This document shows positions 11,265-22,626 of a DNA stretch of 64,000 bases, in pieces (within the stretch, counting starts at the first letter, position 1; each line of letters begins with the position of its first letter). Under the pieces are notes generated by a model. The model did not search any database, was not told where the DNA came from, and saw only the letters and a list, made by a program, of their open reading frames with translations. Origin of the DNA: Misgurnus anguillicaudatus (Eukaryota; Chordata; Actinopteri; Cypriniformes; Cobitidae); NCBI RefSeq assembly GCF_027580225.2, contig NC_073348.2:29979001-30043000 (forward strand). Direction: 5' to 3'. Both the position numbers and the translations under genes were made by a program.

Positions 11265-11932
11265 AGGGCCAATCTCATTTCTCTGTCTTACCCCTTCCCC
11301 TTTGTCTTCGTCTTCCCCTTGCCCCTCGACACCGAGTGAAGGGGAAGGGGTAAGACAGATCGTTCGTCTAAAAAATGAGACACCACTCGATTACCGTTTG
11401 CGTCACCTTCCCTTGCCGCTAACTGGCTGCTACGTAAACAAACAAGCGTTGACATAAACAAAAAAGATGCTGTTGTCTCAGGTTGTGAGCTGAACTCAAC
11501 AAATAGCGCATAACTTAGCTGCTATAGCTAGCGCCTTAACTAGCGATTCAAAACAAAAACATTACAATTAAAACCGCTTGAACATTTTATTAAAAGTATC
11601 ATAAAACATAAGTGTCATAATATAATAATATAATACAATTAAACTGCAGAAAATAACCTTACTTTCATTTGTGCGACTCCTTGACAGTTCGACGTTCAGC
11701 CATAAAACATCTTGATGGCGGCTCTACTGAGAAATTCCTACGTTAAAGTTTACCTCTCTCTTTCAAGTGTGGTCCTTATCACACTTCGTTTCATGGGTTA
11801 TGTATCCCTACGCCTTGGCCCTAGCCCTTGATCAACCTGAGAATTGAGACGCCACTTCGCCTCACATGAACGCGCAAAACCGAGGGGAAGGGGTAAGGGT
11901 AAGGGGTAAGACAGAGAAATGAGACGCACCCT
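11265..11932. mobile_element. TIR element with CTGTCTTACCCC ends
   Basis: The left end AGGGCCAATCTCATTTCTCT and the right end (reverse complement AGGGTGCGTCTCATTTCTCT) are inverted repeats that continue into CTGTCTTACCCC. A second hairpin of the same CCCCTTCCCC motif lies at 11285-11360. No transposase is seen and the target duplication is unclear. The frame at 11098-11457 crosses the element edge and is not a gene. Confidence 0.65.
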
Positions 11933-13836
11933 TACTCTAAGGGCAACACTGTCATGACCACAACTTTCTCAAAAACTGATGTCATTAATCTGAGCGCGTC
12001 ATTAAAGCCCAAGCGCTCTGTGTGCCATGGAGCGGAAACAACACACTTGTTGGTTTTAAACCCCTGCACGCCTAACAACCTCTCTAGAGCAAAGAAAAGG
12101 ACAGAGCCGCGCGTATTACAAGCTCATGTGTCCTAGTCATGCGCATTACAAGTTCAATTGCTAGAAAGGGTCCATGCTGCGCATGTTTAGGTCCGAGCAA
12201 GAGTCTAAGATGCGCGCATTAGAAGTCCAGGTGCGTGCGAGAAGGAATCCGAACATTTTACAAGCTCTCTCCCACAAAGTGAAGCCCACAAACCCTCTCA
12301 TGCAAAGCACGCAATGCACAAGTTAATGTGATAATAGGCTAATAATAACTTTCGCCAACTATCATCACGAAAGCCCGCTATCTGCCATACTGTATATCTG
12401 ACTGTCGTTGACACATGATAGTCTATCGGCACAACCCTATGGCTTACTATAACATCACTAGGCATTATTATGACATCCCCAACGGTGCTTACTGGCACCA
12501 GGGATGTCATCATGTCTCTTTGGGTTCTAATGGTAATGTCTTAATGTCCGCCAGTGATCAATCAGGTTATGAGTCATACATGACTCATAATGGTCAACCA
12601 TAAAAACAGAAAGTCATTCTGAAAAGTCAGAGAGGAAAAAAATAAGAGAGCATGCAGAAGGAAGGATGGGATTGGAAAGAGATTTGAGTAGATGTGTGCG
12701 AGTTATCAGGACACCTGTTTTCTTTCACAGGCCATATATTAATTAAAAGTTGGACAGACACTATTTGACAGCTGTTAAAGCACTCACGTTAGGTATTCTT
12801 CTCATATCTCGGCTATAATTGTAATCGGCTTTACCCTATGGAAGATTTGATTTCTTCATCTTGAGAATCTGATGCGTCAGCCATCGAGAGAGCTCTCCAG
12901 TTTAATGGTTAAAATAGCTTTGAGATCTAGGGGTTACCTCAGCTTAATTGACTTACATTTTTGTGCTGTGTAGATCAGATATCATTGTGTGTAGGAGAAT
13001 AACTAGAGATACTTGTTCTCCTTTGACGGGGATGCTGAACTAATTCGCTCAGTTGTTGTAGATGAGCTGTAATATTCTCTGAACACTTTACAGTTAGCGT
13101 GCTTCTTTAGTTACCCACCTACTGTATAAAGAGATGCCACACTGCCTGTAAGAGAGTGTGTGGTGGGTGATATACAGTAGCTGAACAGAATAGATATTTT
13201 TTTAGCCATTTTGAATACATTCAAATTAGTTTTGTTATATACTATAATCCAAAGAGTGCATCACAAAGTAGGAGCTTTGCGACGCTAAAACAATGCTTTA
13301 CCAGCCGAGCTACAGGAAAACATAATTATTGTGAATGCAAAGTGTAATACAGCGCACTGATGCACTTTTGTACATGAATTCGCTCAGACAGCAGAGACCA
13401 ATATATGGTATTTGGTGGACAAAGAAACCGCAGAACTCCCCTGCTACACCTGGTTCTTTGAAAACGCACTAAACATGTTTCTGTGTCACACAGTGGGGAG
13501 GAATGTATAAGGCATTGTTTTGTTCGGCATATGGGGAGAGGTTGACTATGGGCTGAATATTTTTGGTTCAACCCTTAGAGAAAGGCTCGCGGTTACCTGG
13601 CTTCAAGCTGTTGCACATGGCTGTCCCTGGATCAGTCTGGCGAAGGCGCTACATCTTGCCAAACCAAAAAGAATCAGCATTCTTCTCTGCTACAATGAAG
13701 CTCCCACCTTCCCAACTGTGTTACAGCAGAGAGGGGAACACCTGTTGGTAAAGTCCTTTGTGGTTCATTACAGATTATTGATCTGTATTAGAACATCTGA
13801 TAGGGACATATGCTATGTACATATGTTAAATGGGGG
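11933..13836. other. Unassigned DNA with irregular short repeats
   Basis: At 12105-12260 the words GCGCATTACAAG and variants recur irregularly. At 12440-12600 TATGACATC words recur, echoing 10090-10150. No exon or complete transposon is recognised. The frames at 13326-13870 show no domain. Confidence 0.4.
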
Positions 13837-14705
13837 GTTCAATGGTATTTCATGCATTCTCACTTATTAACATGCTTTAAGAGTTGGTTTTTTCAACCTA
13901 AACGTAGGCAAAGTGTCAGAAAAGCAGTTGGACGTGTTACAGAGTATTTCTGTGCCGTATGCACTTTGCCAGGGTTCGTACAAGTTTCGGAAAGTTTGTT
14001 CGAATACGGGTTTAGCTGACGTTTCAGGGTTAAGCCATATGTATCACTTCTTTTTATGGGCACATCCCCGGAAAAACACGCTCAGGCGTCAATCAGCTGG
14101 AGAGCGAGAACCGAGGACGCTAAGTCACAGGCATCGTTACACATGATAGTTGAGGGAGTGTGAAGTGTGTTTTTGAATGTAAGGAGAAGAAAGCCAGCAT
14201 TATGGAAACAATGGATATGGTTTGTTTATCTGGGGTAGCAGTGAGTTTTGCGTGTGTGCTGGATTTTATTGAAAAGTCACAACCGGGTCATGAGTTGCAT
14301 GCGGTAAGTAAGACTTTTTTGTAAGTGCATGTTATATAAACGACCAAACATGTAGTGAACCATAAGTTATCCAGTCAGTGTTGTATAAGGTGTTGACTCG
14401 TGAGTCGCTCCTCCCGCAGCTCGTAACTCATCCTTCCGAATTTTTTCATACATTATCGGAAAGAATCGGTAAAGGTGATCTGTCTTTTATAAATCTGATA
14501 AAACTAAAGACTCTTCGGAGATATGAAGGACGTAATTCTACTCTATAGGTACTCCAGATTAACATCAGATATGCAGAAACCGCTTATGTTATGAGAGTTT
14601 TAAGGTGATGTTTTTTTTTTTTTTAATTATACTTTAATATTCAGGAAAATGTTACATTTTCCTTCCACATTAAAATACTTCAAACAATACAGCTGTGTCC
14701 AATAT
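13837..14705 (+). mobile_element. THAP-exon-type DNA element, tandem copy 1
   Basis: It begins GGGGGGTTCAATGGTATTTC, runs through AAACGTAGGCAAAGTGTCA and TACAAGTTTCGGAAAGTTT, and passes the CTCTATAGGTACTCCAG block. A second copy starts at 14708 with the same landmarks in the same order. The landmarks are those of a common cyprinid repeat that carries a THAP-coding first exon (recalled, not searched). Confidence 0.65.
14165..14303 (+). pseudogene. Degenerate THAP-like exon with splice donor, copy 1
   Basis: The open stretch KCVFECKEKKASIMETMDMV and onward leads to CATGCG, followed by the consensus donor GTAAGTAAG. KCVFxC is the usual start of THAP-type fingers in this repeat family. The start codon is missing here and the central part has been reduced. 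The donor is identical to that of copy 2. No protein is expected from it. Confidence 0.4.
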
Positions 14706-15055
14706 TAAAGGGGGGGTTCAATGGTATTTCAAGCATTCTGACTTATGAACACAGTTATAGAGTTGTTTCCTCATGCTAAACGTAGGCAAAGTGTCAAAAC
14801 AGCAGTTGGACGTGTTAAAGAGTATTTCTGTGTCGAATGCACTTCGCCAGGATTCGTACAAGTTTCGGAAAGTTTTTTTCGATTACAGTTCTAACTGACG
14901 TTTCAGGGGTTTTCGATACGTATCACTTCTTTATATGGGCTTCCACCGGAAAACTTCCCCCGGAAAACCCCGCCCACCCGTCAATCAGCAGGAGACTCTA
15001 GAGCTGCTAACAGCTTATCACGCCACTCAGCTTTGTTTAATTTCAAAAGTCAACA

Positions 15056-15213
15056 ATGGCACAAAAGAAGAAGTGTGTTTTTGGATGTAAGTAGAAGACA
15101 TCCAGCCTTATGGAAACAATGGATATAGTTTATTATCCGGGGTAGCAGCGGAGTTTTGCATGTGTGTTTGATGCAGTGGATTTTCCCAACCGGGTCAAGA
15201 CGAGTTGCACGCG
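15056..15213 (+). pseudogene. Degenerate THAP-like exon with splice donor, copy 2
   Basis: ATG at 15056 begins MAQKKKCVFGCK, the expected first residues of the THAP-like exon in this repeat family, including the first cysteine pair of the finger. A stop follows immediately at codon 13. The remainder is out of frame until the donor GCG|GTAAGTAAG at 15213. Compared with copy 1 this copy keeps the start codon but lost the frame earlier. The autonomous relative would presumably splice from this exon to a transposase body, which is not present here. Confidence 0.45.
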
Positions 15214-15472
15214 GTAAGTAAGACTTCTGTCTTATGTTGGAAATAGGCGCGTGCATATTATATAAATGACACGAACATGTAGTGAATCATAAGTTAAAAC
15301 AGTGTTGTATAGTGTTGCAGGACTCGTACTCGCTCCTCCTGCGGTATAACTCCTCCTTCTTAATTTTTTCGTACGTTATCGGAAAGATTCGATAAAGCTA
15401 ATCTTTCTTTTATAAATCTGATTAAACTAAAGACTCTTCAGAGATATAAAGGATGTCATACTACTCTATAGG

Positions 15473-16332
15473 TAGGGGTGGGCGATATGACCAAAATCTT
15501 CTATCACGATAGGATTAATTTTATATCATGATAACGATATGTATCACGGTAGAGTTTTTTTATGTTTTAATAAGGTTAAATCTTTAATACCATAGAAATG
15601 TTCATAATTCTCACAAAAACATATACAAGCATAAAAAGAAGATAAAAACAAACAAAACTTAAGCTCTCTGAAGATAAACAGTCAATGAAATAAGAATGAT
15701 AATAAATAATTATGCATATATGTGTAGGCTTATATATATATTTTTATTTAAGGTAGAAAAGTGATTTAATCAGGAGCAGTGAGAGATTTTCTACCAATGC
15801 TGTTTGATTAACACGAGTGACAGACAGGAGCAAAATTAGGTAACTTCCCCTTTAAGACCAAAGTCCGGATCCAATACACTGTTACACATGCGCTTTCTCT
15901 TTTAGCTGTTTACTTTCTCTTAAGACCTAACTGGTCGTGTTTATGAGGATGCTTGCAAAGACGGGAATTTTGACGCATATGTCAATTTAAGGCCAATAAA
16001 GCGGAAAAATGCTCACAAGCTTAATGAGCAGCGGTCGCGCGAGTTGCGCGCTCCTCACAGACAGAAAGAGCAGCGGTTGCGCGACTTGTGCGCTCCTGAG
16101 ACACAGAAAGAACGCACGCATACAGATCTTTTGTCTGTGTTTCAGTGGCTTAAAATAACTTGTTTTAAAACTGCAGTGCTTAAATACGTGTACAAACGTT
16201 ACGTTTTAACTACCACGTGCATAGGAGCGTGACGTGGGCGCGTAACCTCGATAGAAACGATAGTCCAAAATCTCTACCGGTTGACAAATTTCTACCGGTT
16301 AATTATGTCTACCGGTTTATCGCCCACCCCTA
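15473..16332. mobile_element. hAT element, 860 bp, TSD TCTATAGG
   Basis: Ends TAGGGGTGGGCGATA and TATCGCCCACCCCTA are perfect inverted repeats. The 8-bp target duplication TCTATAGG is perfect (15465-15472 and 16333-16340). Near the right end CTACCGGTT-like words repeat three times. No BED or dimerisation-domain coding is seen, so the element is non-autonomous. Confidence 0.93.
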
Positions 16333-16400
16333 TCTATAGGTACTCCAGATTAACATCAGAAATGCAGAAACAGCGTGTGTTACATGAGCTTTAATAAGCT

Positions 16401-16820
16401 AAATATGTAAACACATCAATATGGAACTGTACACAATATTTTTGGACAGGGTTCAAATGCACGTTTCATTATTTGTAATAGGGTACAAATATTAGTCAGA
16501 AAATATGAGTTTTGGAAACCCTTTTCTGCTTATCTATTATTGTCGAAGTTCCCTGTGCAATATGTAAGGTTAATATATTTAAATAAACTTTCTTAATTTC
16601 ATTGTGATTATGCTACTATTATTACTATTATATGCTTCTTTGATTACTTTTCTGTGCCTAAAAAGATGACAAAATTGTACTGTTTTTTATTCTCATACTG
16701 TTTCATTTTTCATAATTAGAATGCAGAAACGCTTATATAACCTCTCACGTCAGTCTTGATGATTTCCCGTCACCCTACATGGATTTTTCAGAATCCGTGA
16801 TGTCGAAAGCCCACACTTAC
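16401..16820. other. Unassigned AT-rich DNA
   Basis: No repeat end or coding region is recognised before the exon-like block that starts at 16821. Confidence 0.4.
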
Positions 16821-16969
16821 ACATTTCCGAATCATCAGGCAGTCAGCTGTGTTTATGATGGATGCGTCCTTGCCTGCAGAGCTCAGGTTGGAGTCACCGA
16901 GGGTGATTTTATCCTCTAAAGTACTCATCGCTGTGAGTGTCTCATTTCCTGGACTGGTTGCAGGTCCTT
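16821..16969 (-). CDS. Possible orphan exon
   Basis: On the minus strand an acceptor-like TTGATTCTGCAG precedes an open 149-bp block. The block ends at ...GAAATGT followed by the donor GTAAGTGTGGG. The frame is serine/threonine-rich (GPATSPGNETLTAMSTLEDK, then ITLGDSNLSSAGKDASIINT) and stays open on both sides. A hAT-like end sits just beyond, at 17022. No family is recognised. It could be a host exon, a captured exon of a transposon, or chance. Confidence 0.2.
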
Positions 16970-17021
16970 CTGCAGAATCAAGTGTGTGATGCAGTGTGTC
17001 ATCATCAGGGGTCATTTAAAG

Positions 17022-17060
17022 CAGTGGTCCCTAAACTTTTCTTTTTGCGGCCCACTCAAA
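17022..17060 (+). mobile_element. Isolated hAT-like terminal repeat
   Basis: CAGTGGTCCCTAAACTTTTC followed by GCGGCCCAC is typical of fish and mammalian hAT ends. No inverted partner was found downstream, so only one end is preserved or the rest is deleted. Confidence 0.45.
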
Positions 17061-17539
17061 TAGGTATAATCTATCCTGGTACCCACCAACATAATTGTAA
17101 ATAAAAATATGAGAAAAATACACATTTGACCTCTTCTATAATCTAATAGTTTTTCCTTGTCATTTTATAAATGAAATGTTTAATATAATGGTATTGTATT
17201 AATATAAGTTTAATTAATGGTATTTTATCACACGACTTACTCTTAGCTGTTGAATGGACCATAACTCTGCATGATCAATCATTAAAGCCAAAGCTTGTAA
17301 AGTTAGTTGAGATTTTCAACGAATGAGTCATTAAAGTGACGTACATTTTAAAATGAATGTGATGTCTTAATTGTTACGAATAATGAAGGTTAGTCATTGT
17401 GATAATTGAAGTCACTGAAACTATTATGTAGTTGTAATTGGTCCACAAATGGTTGGTTTGGTAATAAAAGGCTTTTATGAGGCTGAAGCGATCAAATTGG
17501 CTCTCCGCTAACAAAACTATTACATGAAACAACTGATGT

Positions 17540-17955
17540 TTGAGCTGTTTATCTGACCAATGTCAGAGACAGAAACTCAATTTTTGCTCAAGCCGCGCTG
17601 GAAAAGTTGATCGATCAGCTCAGTCATCTGCATTTTCTGGATCAGATTTGTCACAAATTGATAAGACAGTAGAGACGCTATTAACTCTTGTCAGTTTAGC
17701 TGCATTGAGAGCTAATCTTCCAAACATGGTAAGGAGCGTCACATTTCCGCTAACGACAGCGGTATTCAGGCCAATCACAACATTCTAGAAAGCTGGTCAA
17801 TTGGAGGAAACTGCACTTTTCAGAACGACAAGTTTTTTTATACAAAATCAATGCGTTTCAGGGTGGTATGGCATAGAGGAGCAACAATGTTTTTCAACCA
17901 CGCAAACACATTGTATTAAACTAAATACACAAAATAACGTTGTTTTTAGCACACT
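17540..17955 (+). repeat. Dispersed repeat shared with 62455-62700
   Basis: Contains CAAACATGGTAAGGAGCGTC followed by ACATTTCCG, then ATTCAGG, AGCTGG and ACGCAAACACATTGTATTA landmarks. The same landmarks occur on the minus strand at 62455-62700. The 36-base core around CATGGTAAGGAGCG differs by one base between the copies. The small frames at 17540 and 17801 are within the repeat. Confidence 0.65.
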
Positions 17956-19659
17956 GAAAAAATTATTAAAAAACTTTTTTTTAAAGTAGCTTAAATAAAT
18001 TGATTGCAACCACTTACCTTAAAAATCGAGTAAATTGAATGAATATTTTTTTTCAGTGCAACGTAATAGGTACTCTTTAAGCTCCCTTAACTCCTTAAGT
18101 GGCGCTGTCCCGCTCACGGGACACCTAAGTTTACGTCAATATTTTCCATATAAATTTTATGTATATCACAATAAACTATATTGTTGGAAAGGTCTAAGCC
18201 TCTAGAATACATATATCAACAGTGTTTTATAAAATAAATTATGTAGGGAGAGTAATTGATTCAATTTTAAAGAGAGTGCGCCTCAAAACATTTTTAAACT
18301 TGGACGTAACCTAGTCCCAACTAGATGTGACGTGACAAAAATGATCGTTTTCATGTTAATTAGAGGTTTTGTCCTAACCAGTCACAGCAGCAATCGTGAC
18401 AATGATTTTTTTAGAATCATTTGCGATGTTGCGACGGATGGCTCTGTCCACACAGAGATTGTATGCATCATTAATATTAATTGCCAAACATGGACTTTAA
18501 AACCCACAATGAGAGAGAGAGAGAGTGAGTTGTGCTTAAACGCTCTCGATTGCCCCTGAATTTTGATTTTGGCGCATTGCGTCTTATGTGTACAAACAGA
18601 TACAGCTACAACCTTATCGTGTTGTGTCTGGTTTATGTTAGACCTGTGAACATGTGTGGCAATTGGTAAAATCTGTTTAAATGTCTCCACTTCATAAATA
18701 GTCATAAAACACAGTTTCCACCGTGTGCAAATGTGTGCAGCGCAGTCCAATAACTAAAAAATCCCTTAGTCTAATCCATTAAAATTAAAGTGTGCTCTCT
18801 GCCAAACCTATTCTTTTTAATTTATAAAACGAAGCGAGCGCCGCATCGGCCCAACCCCTACGGTTTGACCCTGCTCTGTCATTTACCACTTACGGCCCAG
18901 TAACAAGCCTCCCTTTTGTTCTCTCTGTCTTACGATCATTCCCTCTTATCCGCAATTGTATTCTGTCTCCATCCTGGATTGTTGGGTATTTGGGGATCTC
19001 TGGTGAAGAAGGGCTAATATATAACCCGGAGGGCTCTCTTCTTCAACACGCTGAATGGTGCTATTCTTTAAAGCACACAGCCTTCATGATAGTAGCAAGG
19101 GGGCCTTCTTTAGAATCCTGTTATTAATGTAAAGGTCAGTATGGGGATAAAAATGGGCGTTGTAGCGGAGTAGCCACGCGCTTTATGTACTTCACATTGC
19201 CTTGAGATAAAGTCGTAGATGAAAGTCTGACTCTCTCACTTAATCCTCAGCTAGCTCAAGTTAAGCTGACTGTATAGAACGATTTTCCAAAGACATCTAA
19301 AAATAATAGTCTGTTGGGTATTAGAGATACAAGCTGCTTTCTGTTTGGTCCAGAGCTGCATTAAAATGGACGGTTTTGAACTAAATCAGCTTCATCTGAA
19401 ATTAAGACTCATTTGCATAATGGCTTCTGAACTTTTGTCTATTTGTTTTGTTTTTATCTGATTTGTTTATCTGAAATATAGTCTGCACGAATGTCTTTAA
19501 TTTAGTATTAGCACCCTCCGCACCTCAGGCACTGATGATAATGAATGAATAGCTGAATTATTTATCAGGCTGTGTTTTTTTTTACTTGCTGTTTCCTTCC
19601 TAAATTCACATCAGTAACAAAACACATTTTTTTTCAGTTGAGCATATTACATGAATTAT
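17956..19659. other. Unassigned DNA
   Basis: A small perfect hairpin GTCCCG-CTCA-CGGGAC lies near 18105-18120 at what may be the edge of another repeat. A GA run lies at 18511-18525. The rest shows no recognised element. Confidence 0.4.
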
Positions 19660-19990
19660 TAAAGGAATCACTCACCCCAATATAAAAAGTAATTATTTAT
19701 ATTAAGTAATTTCAAACCCATACACTATTGTTTTTCTGTAGAACGCAAAGTTAATTCGACTCCTAAAGCTCCAGAAAGACGTCCAATAGATTCATGTGAT
19801 ATAGTCCTAATGCTCTGTAAGGTCTTCTGAGTCCATTAAAATCGTTGAGTGAAATATTCCATTTGGCTATGGTTGACAAAAGACTTTTATTGTGGTTGGA
19901 TCTATATAATGGCAAAACATTACCAAGCACATCTATGTACATTTGATTCAATAGAATCTCAGAATTTACAAAGCACATAAATACGCTCTT
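19660..19990. mobile_element. Miniature element of the TTCACCC type (partial)
   Basis: The left edge AAAGGAATCACTCACCCCAA and the following layout resemble the miniature elements at 35255-35830 and 40751-41068. The right edge is not clear. Confidence 0.4.
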
Positions 19991-20517
19991 TTTGTAAGTT
20001 CACATTCATATAAATCATTCTCAAATAATAATTTTCATCAGAGAAAATACCCATGTAGTTTCCTGGAAACCTACGTGTTATTTAAAGGACCTGCATGATG
20101 ACATGAGACGGTTGGACTTTGAACTAATGCCAGATTTCACAGGAATTGGTACGTATTTAAGGAAGCTAATTTATATGAATTTGTACGAAGTGAATTGTAT
20201 AAAAACATACATTTGTGAGGAAAAAGCATTAATGGTCCCATCTATCTTGGGTTTTCAAAGCTTTGATTGTGTTTACGGTGCGCAATATAGCATGTGTATT
20301 TTTCACACAGTTTACTTACCTGTATAGTGCTGTTTTCACTGTCCTAAAACGGGCTATGTCTACTTTGTTCTATGAAGTCCCTCCTTTAGAAATACGTAAC
20401 GAGTTTTGATTGTGTATTTTGTTTAGTGTATTGTAATAATTCGACAGCAGCTTAGCTTAGCCAGGGCCATTTGAGCTTAGCTGCCGACTTTTCTTGACTG
20501 CCGCATATTCTTGTGGG
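19991..20517. other. Unassigned DNA
   Basis: The frame at 20103-20327 has no recognised domain. No repeat ends are recognised. Confidence 0.4.
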
Positions 20518-21043
20518 CAGTGTTGTTTTCGCTAACTATGACGACCTTTTTTATGACGATAACGCGACGATGATTAGCTAAAAACGGCTCTAATGTGACT
20601 TAACCATGAAGAGACGCTTTCCAGTTTTTGTTGACGAGGCGGAACGAAAATGATTATAAGTCTGACGTTCACAATGCATGTCATTCCTGCCTATTTTACG
20701 TGAAATCTGTCTGTTTTTAGCTAAAAAGTATCAGCAATGCTGCCACTTCATATCCTTGTCTTGGGTACCCCCACCACCCTGCTGCCCCCATGCCGTGTAC
20801 GCGCACCAGATTTCACACAACAACACACCTGCGGCTGTGGTGAGTTCAAAGGACCGTGGCAGTGACGCCAATAAACGGAAACGATGAGATGATTTATGGT
20901 CAAACTTTCAGTATAATCCATCAAAAAGAAAAACGGAATGCATATTGGGAGACGACGGTAAATGTGGCCACAAACTAGGTGGGAAGAATACCACCAACCT
21001 CAAGCTGCTCCTGAAGGCTCATCATGCTGATATTTTTTCAAAG
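20518..21043 (+). mobile_element. hAT 5' portion with BED exon
   Basis: CAGTGTTGTTTTCGCTAAC looks like a hAT left end. About 370 bp downstream lies a BED-type exon. The matching right end is not found, so the element is truncated or too decayed to close. Confidence 0.45.
20888..21043 (+). pseudogene. BED zinc-finger exon of a hAT transposase
   Basis: After an in-frame stop at 20885 the frame reads DDLWSNFQYNPSKRKTECIL, then a GKCGHKLGGKNTTNLKLLLK block and AHHADIFSK. It ends at a donor, AAG|GTAACT. The layout (aromatic residues, cysteines, a GG-T-T-NL-K-L-K helix and an HH end) is that of a BED finger, the DNA-binding N-terminus of hAT transposases. The catalytic RNase-H-like core is not present downstream; a different hAT follows at 21512. 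The upstream stop and missing core make it a relic. Confidence 0.65.
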
Positions 21044-21375
21044 GTAACTAACAAGTGACGCTGTTAACATATCATATACATTCAGTGTTACTCGACAATC
21101 GGCTTATGACACATTTTATGGTAAGCTTAAGGTTTTACATGTATCTACTTGTCAAACCTAAGCCCATTTCCAATAGTTTTTAATCTAAATTAATTTGTTA
21201 AAGACTAAAATTGACTTAAACTTGACCAATTCTTAAGTCAAATTCTTAAGAGAAATTCTTATATTGACGTCATATATCTGGGAAATAGAGGGCTGTAGTC
21301 CAAACCAGCCATTCTCTGTAGTCCTTGAAAAATGAATTCTGTTAAAGAAAATATATTGCTTTGCATCAGAGCATG
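21044..21375. other. Unassigned DNA between hAT remnants
   Basis: May belong to the truncated hAT upstream (words such as AGACTAAAATTGACTTAAAC), but no end can be placed. Confidence 0.35.
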
Positions 21376-21449
21376 GGAGTGGAGCGGAGAGCGAGCGGAG
21401 AGCGAGCGCAGAGCGGAGCGTGCGAAATGTAGTCGGAGCGCAGAGCGGG
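21376..21449. repeat. GAGCG-type minisatellite
   Basis: Tandem GAGCGGAGAGCGAGCG units, degenerate at the right side. A related GAGCG-rich patch lies at 22920-23050. Confidence 0.7.
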
Positions 21450-21511
21450 TTTTTATCCAAAGACCAGATCGATCCTTCTGTCTCACTCCGGTTCAGCTAT
21501 GATGTTACTGT

Positions 21512-22618
21512 TAGGGATGCACCGATCCACATTTTTTCACTTCCGATCCGATCCTGATACCTGAATTTGGATATCGTCCGATACCGATACTATTCCGATA
21601 TCAGCGCTGTATTTGCTTCATTTAATATTATCACTATTGTTGATTTTATATGATACTGAAATAAACTCCTCTCAACAGGCAAGTATGATATGTATGTGTA
21701 TGTATGCATGCATGTATGTCCCAAAAGGCAACTTGAGGTAAATTTAAGGTCAGAAAAGGAAGTCAGAAAAACAGGGAATCCTGTTAACAGGAAAAATCCC
21801 ATTCTGAAAACAAATATGCAACTGTAAGGGTTTCAAATTGATTGTCAATATTTATTACATTTCATAAATTACAAATACTTTCGTCTTGAACATTTAGTAA
21901 TGAAAAGTGCAAGTGTAAACATTATACATTATATCAATAAAACGATGTGCATCTGAACAGTAAAAATCAAGTACACACATCAACAAATTTGATGTCAAAA
22001 TATCTGAAGTAAAGCTCAGGGCTGGAACTCCTTTTAACTTCTCAGCTAACTTGGTTGACACTCGGCTGTATAGTTCAGATAGCGCAGTGTCTGATAAATA
22101 TCTCCTGGATGGTAAATTATACCGTGGCTGCAAGTGTTCTATCAGGCTACGGAATCCAGCGTTTTCCACCACTGATAATTTTTTAAATGTTTGATTGCGT
22201 TTGTTGTGTTGTACAACGCGAGGGAGCTTCCGCCTCTCTGAATAACGGCTTTGCAAACATTGCATTTTGCCGTCGTGCTTTGCGGTGTTTCCAAGGCAAA
22301 GAATTTCCACACAGCGGACATGTTGTTTAGCCTCAGTCAGCGCTATCCAGCTGGCTGCAAACTGCTGAATGGATTTCCTGCATGGGGGCGTGTCTCATAA
22401 CTGTGTCTCGTTGAGCCGCGCCTCCGTTCAGGAAATCAATTCCACAGTTTGCAGCCTGCTGGCGGGAATCACTTTCGGAGTCATTTCAGCAGACAACGTT
22501 AAAGCGCAGACAGCTCGGATATCGGATATCTAAGCATGTTGGATCGGAAAATCCGATACGTGAATTATGCAGATATTGGTCCCGATACCGATACTGGATC
22601 GGATCGGCCCCATCCCTA
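21512..22618 (-). mobile_element. hAT element, 1107 bp, TSD GTTACTGT
   Basis: TAGGGATG at the left and CATCCCTA at the right are inverted ends. The 8-bp duplication GTTACTGT is perfect (21504-21511 and 22619-22626). Near both ends CGATACCGATAC and GGATCGG words repeat. It keeps a minus-strand piece of its transposase, so it arose from a longer autonomous element by internal deletion. Confidence 0.95.
21894..22321 (-). pseudogene. Internally deleted, frameshifted hAT transposase (BED-type)
   Basis: ATG at 22321 gives MSAVWKFFALE, then a TTAKCNVCKAVIQRGG block with the CxxC of a BED finger, then NTTNAIKHLKNY with the histidine. After a frameshift the second frame reads KLSVVENAGFRSLIEHLQPR followed by YNLPSRRYLSD and KLAEKLKG. 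This is the family signature that follows the BED finger in hAT/ZBED transposases, and it ends near LSFTSDI. The catalytic region and C-terminal dimerisation domain are deleted, and the frame runs into the right-hand non-coding part. It is not functional. Confidence 0.8.
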
Positions 22619-22626
22619 GTTACTGT

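Larger units (their letters stand above)
14708..16400 (+). mobile_element. THAP-exon-type DNA element, tandem copy 2 (split by a hAT)
   Basis: Starts GGGGGGTTCAATGGTATTTC directly after copy 1 and keeps its landmarks through CTCTATAGG. Sequence resumes after the hAT at 15473-16332 with TACTCCAGATTAACATCAGA. The right boundary is approximate. Confidence 0.65.
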
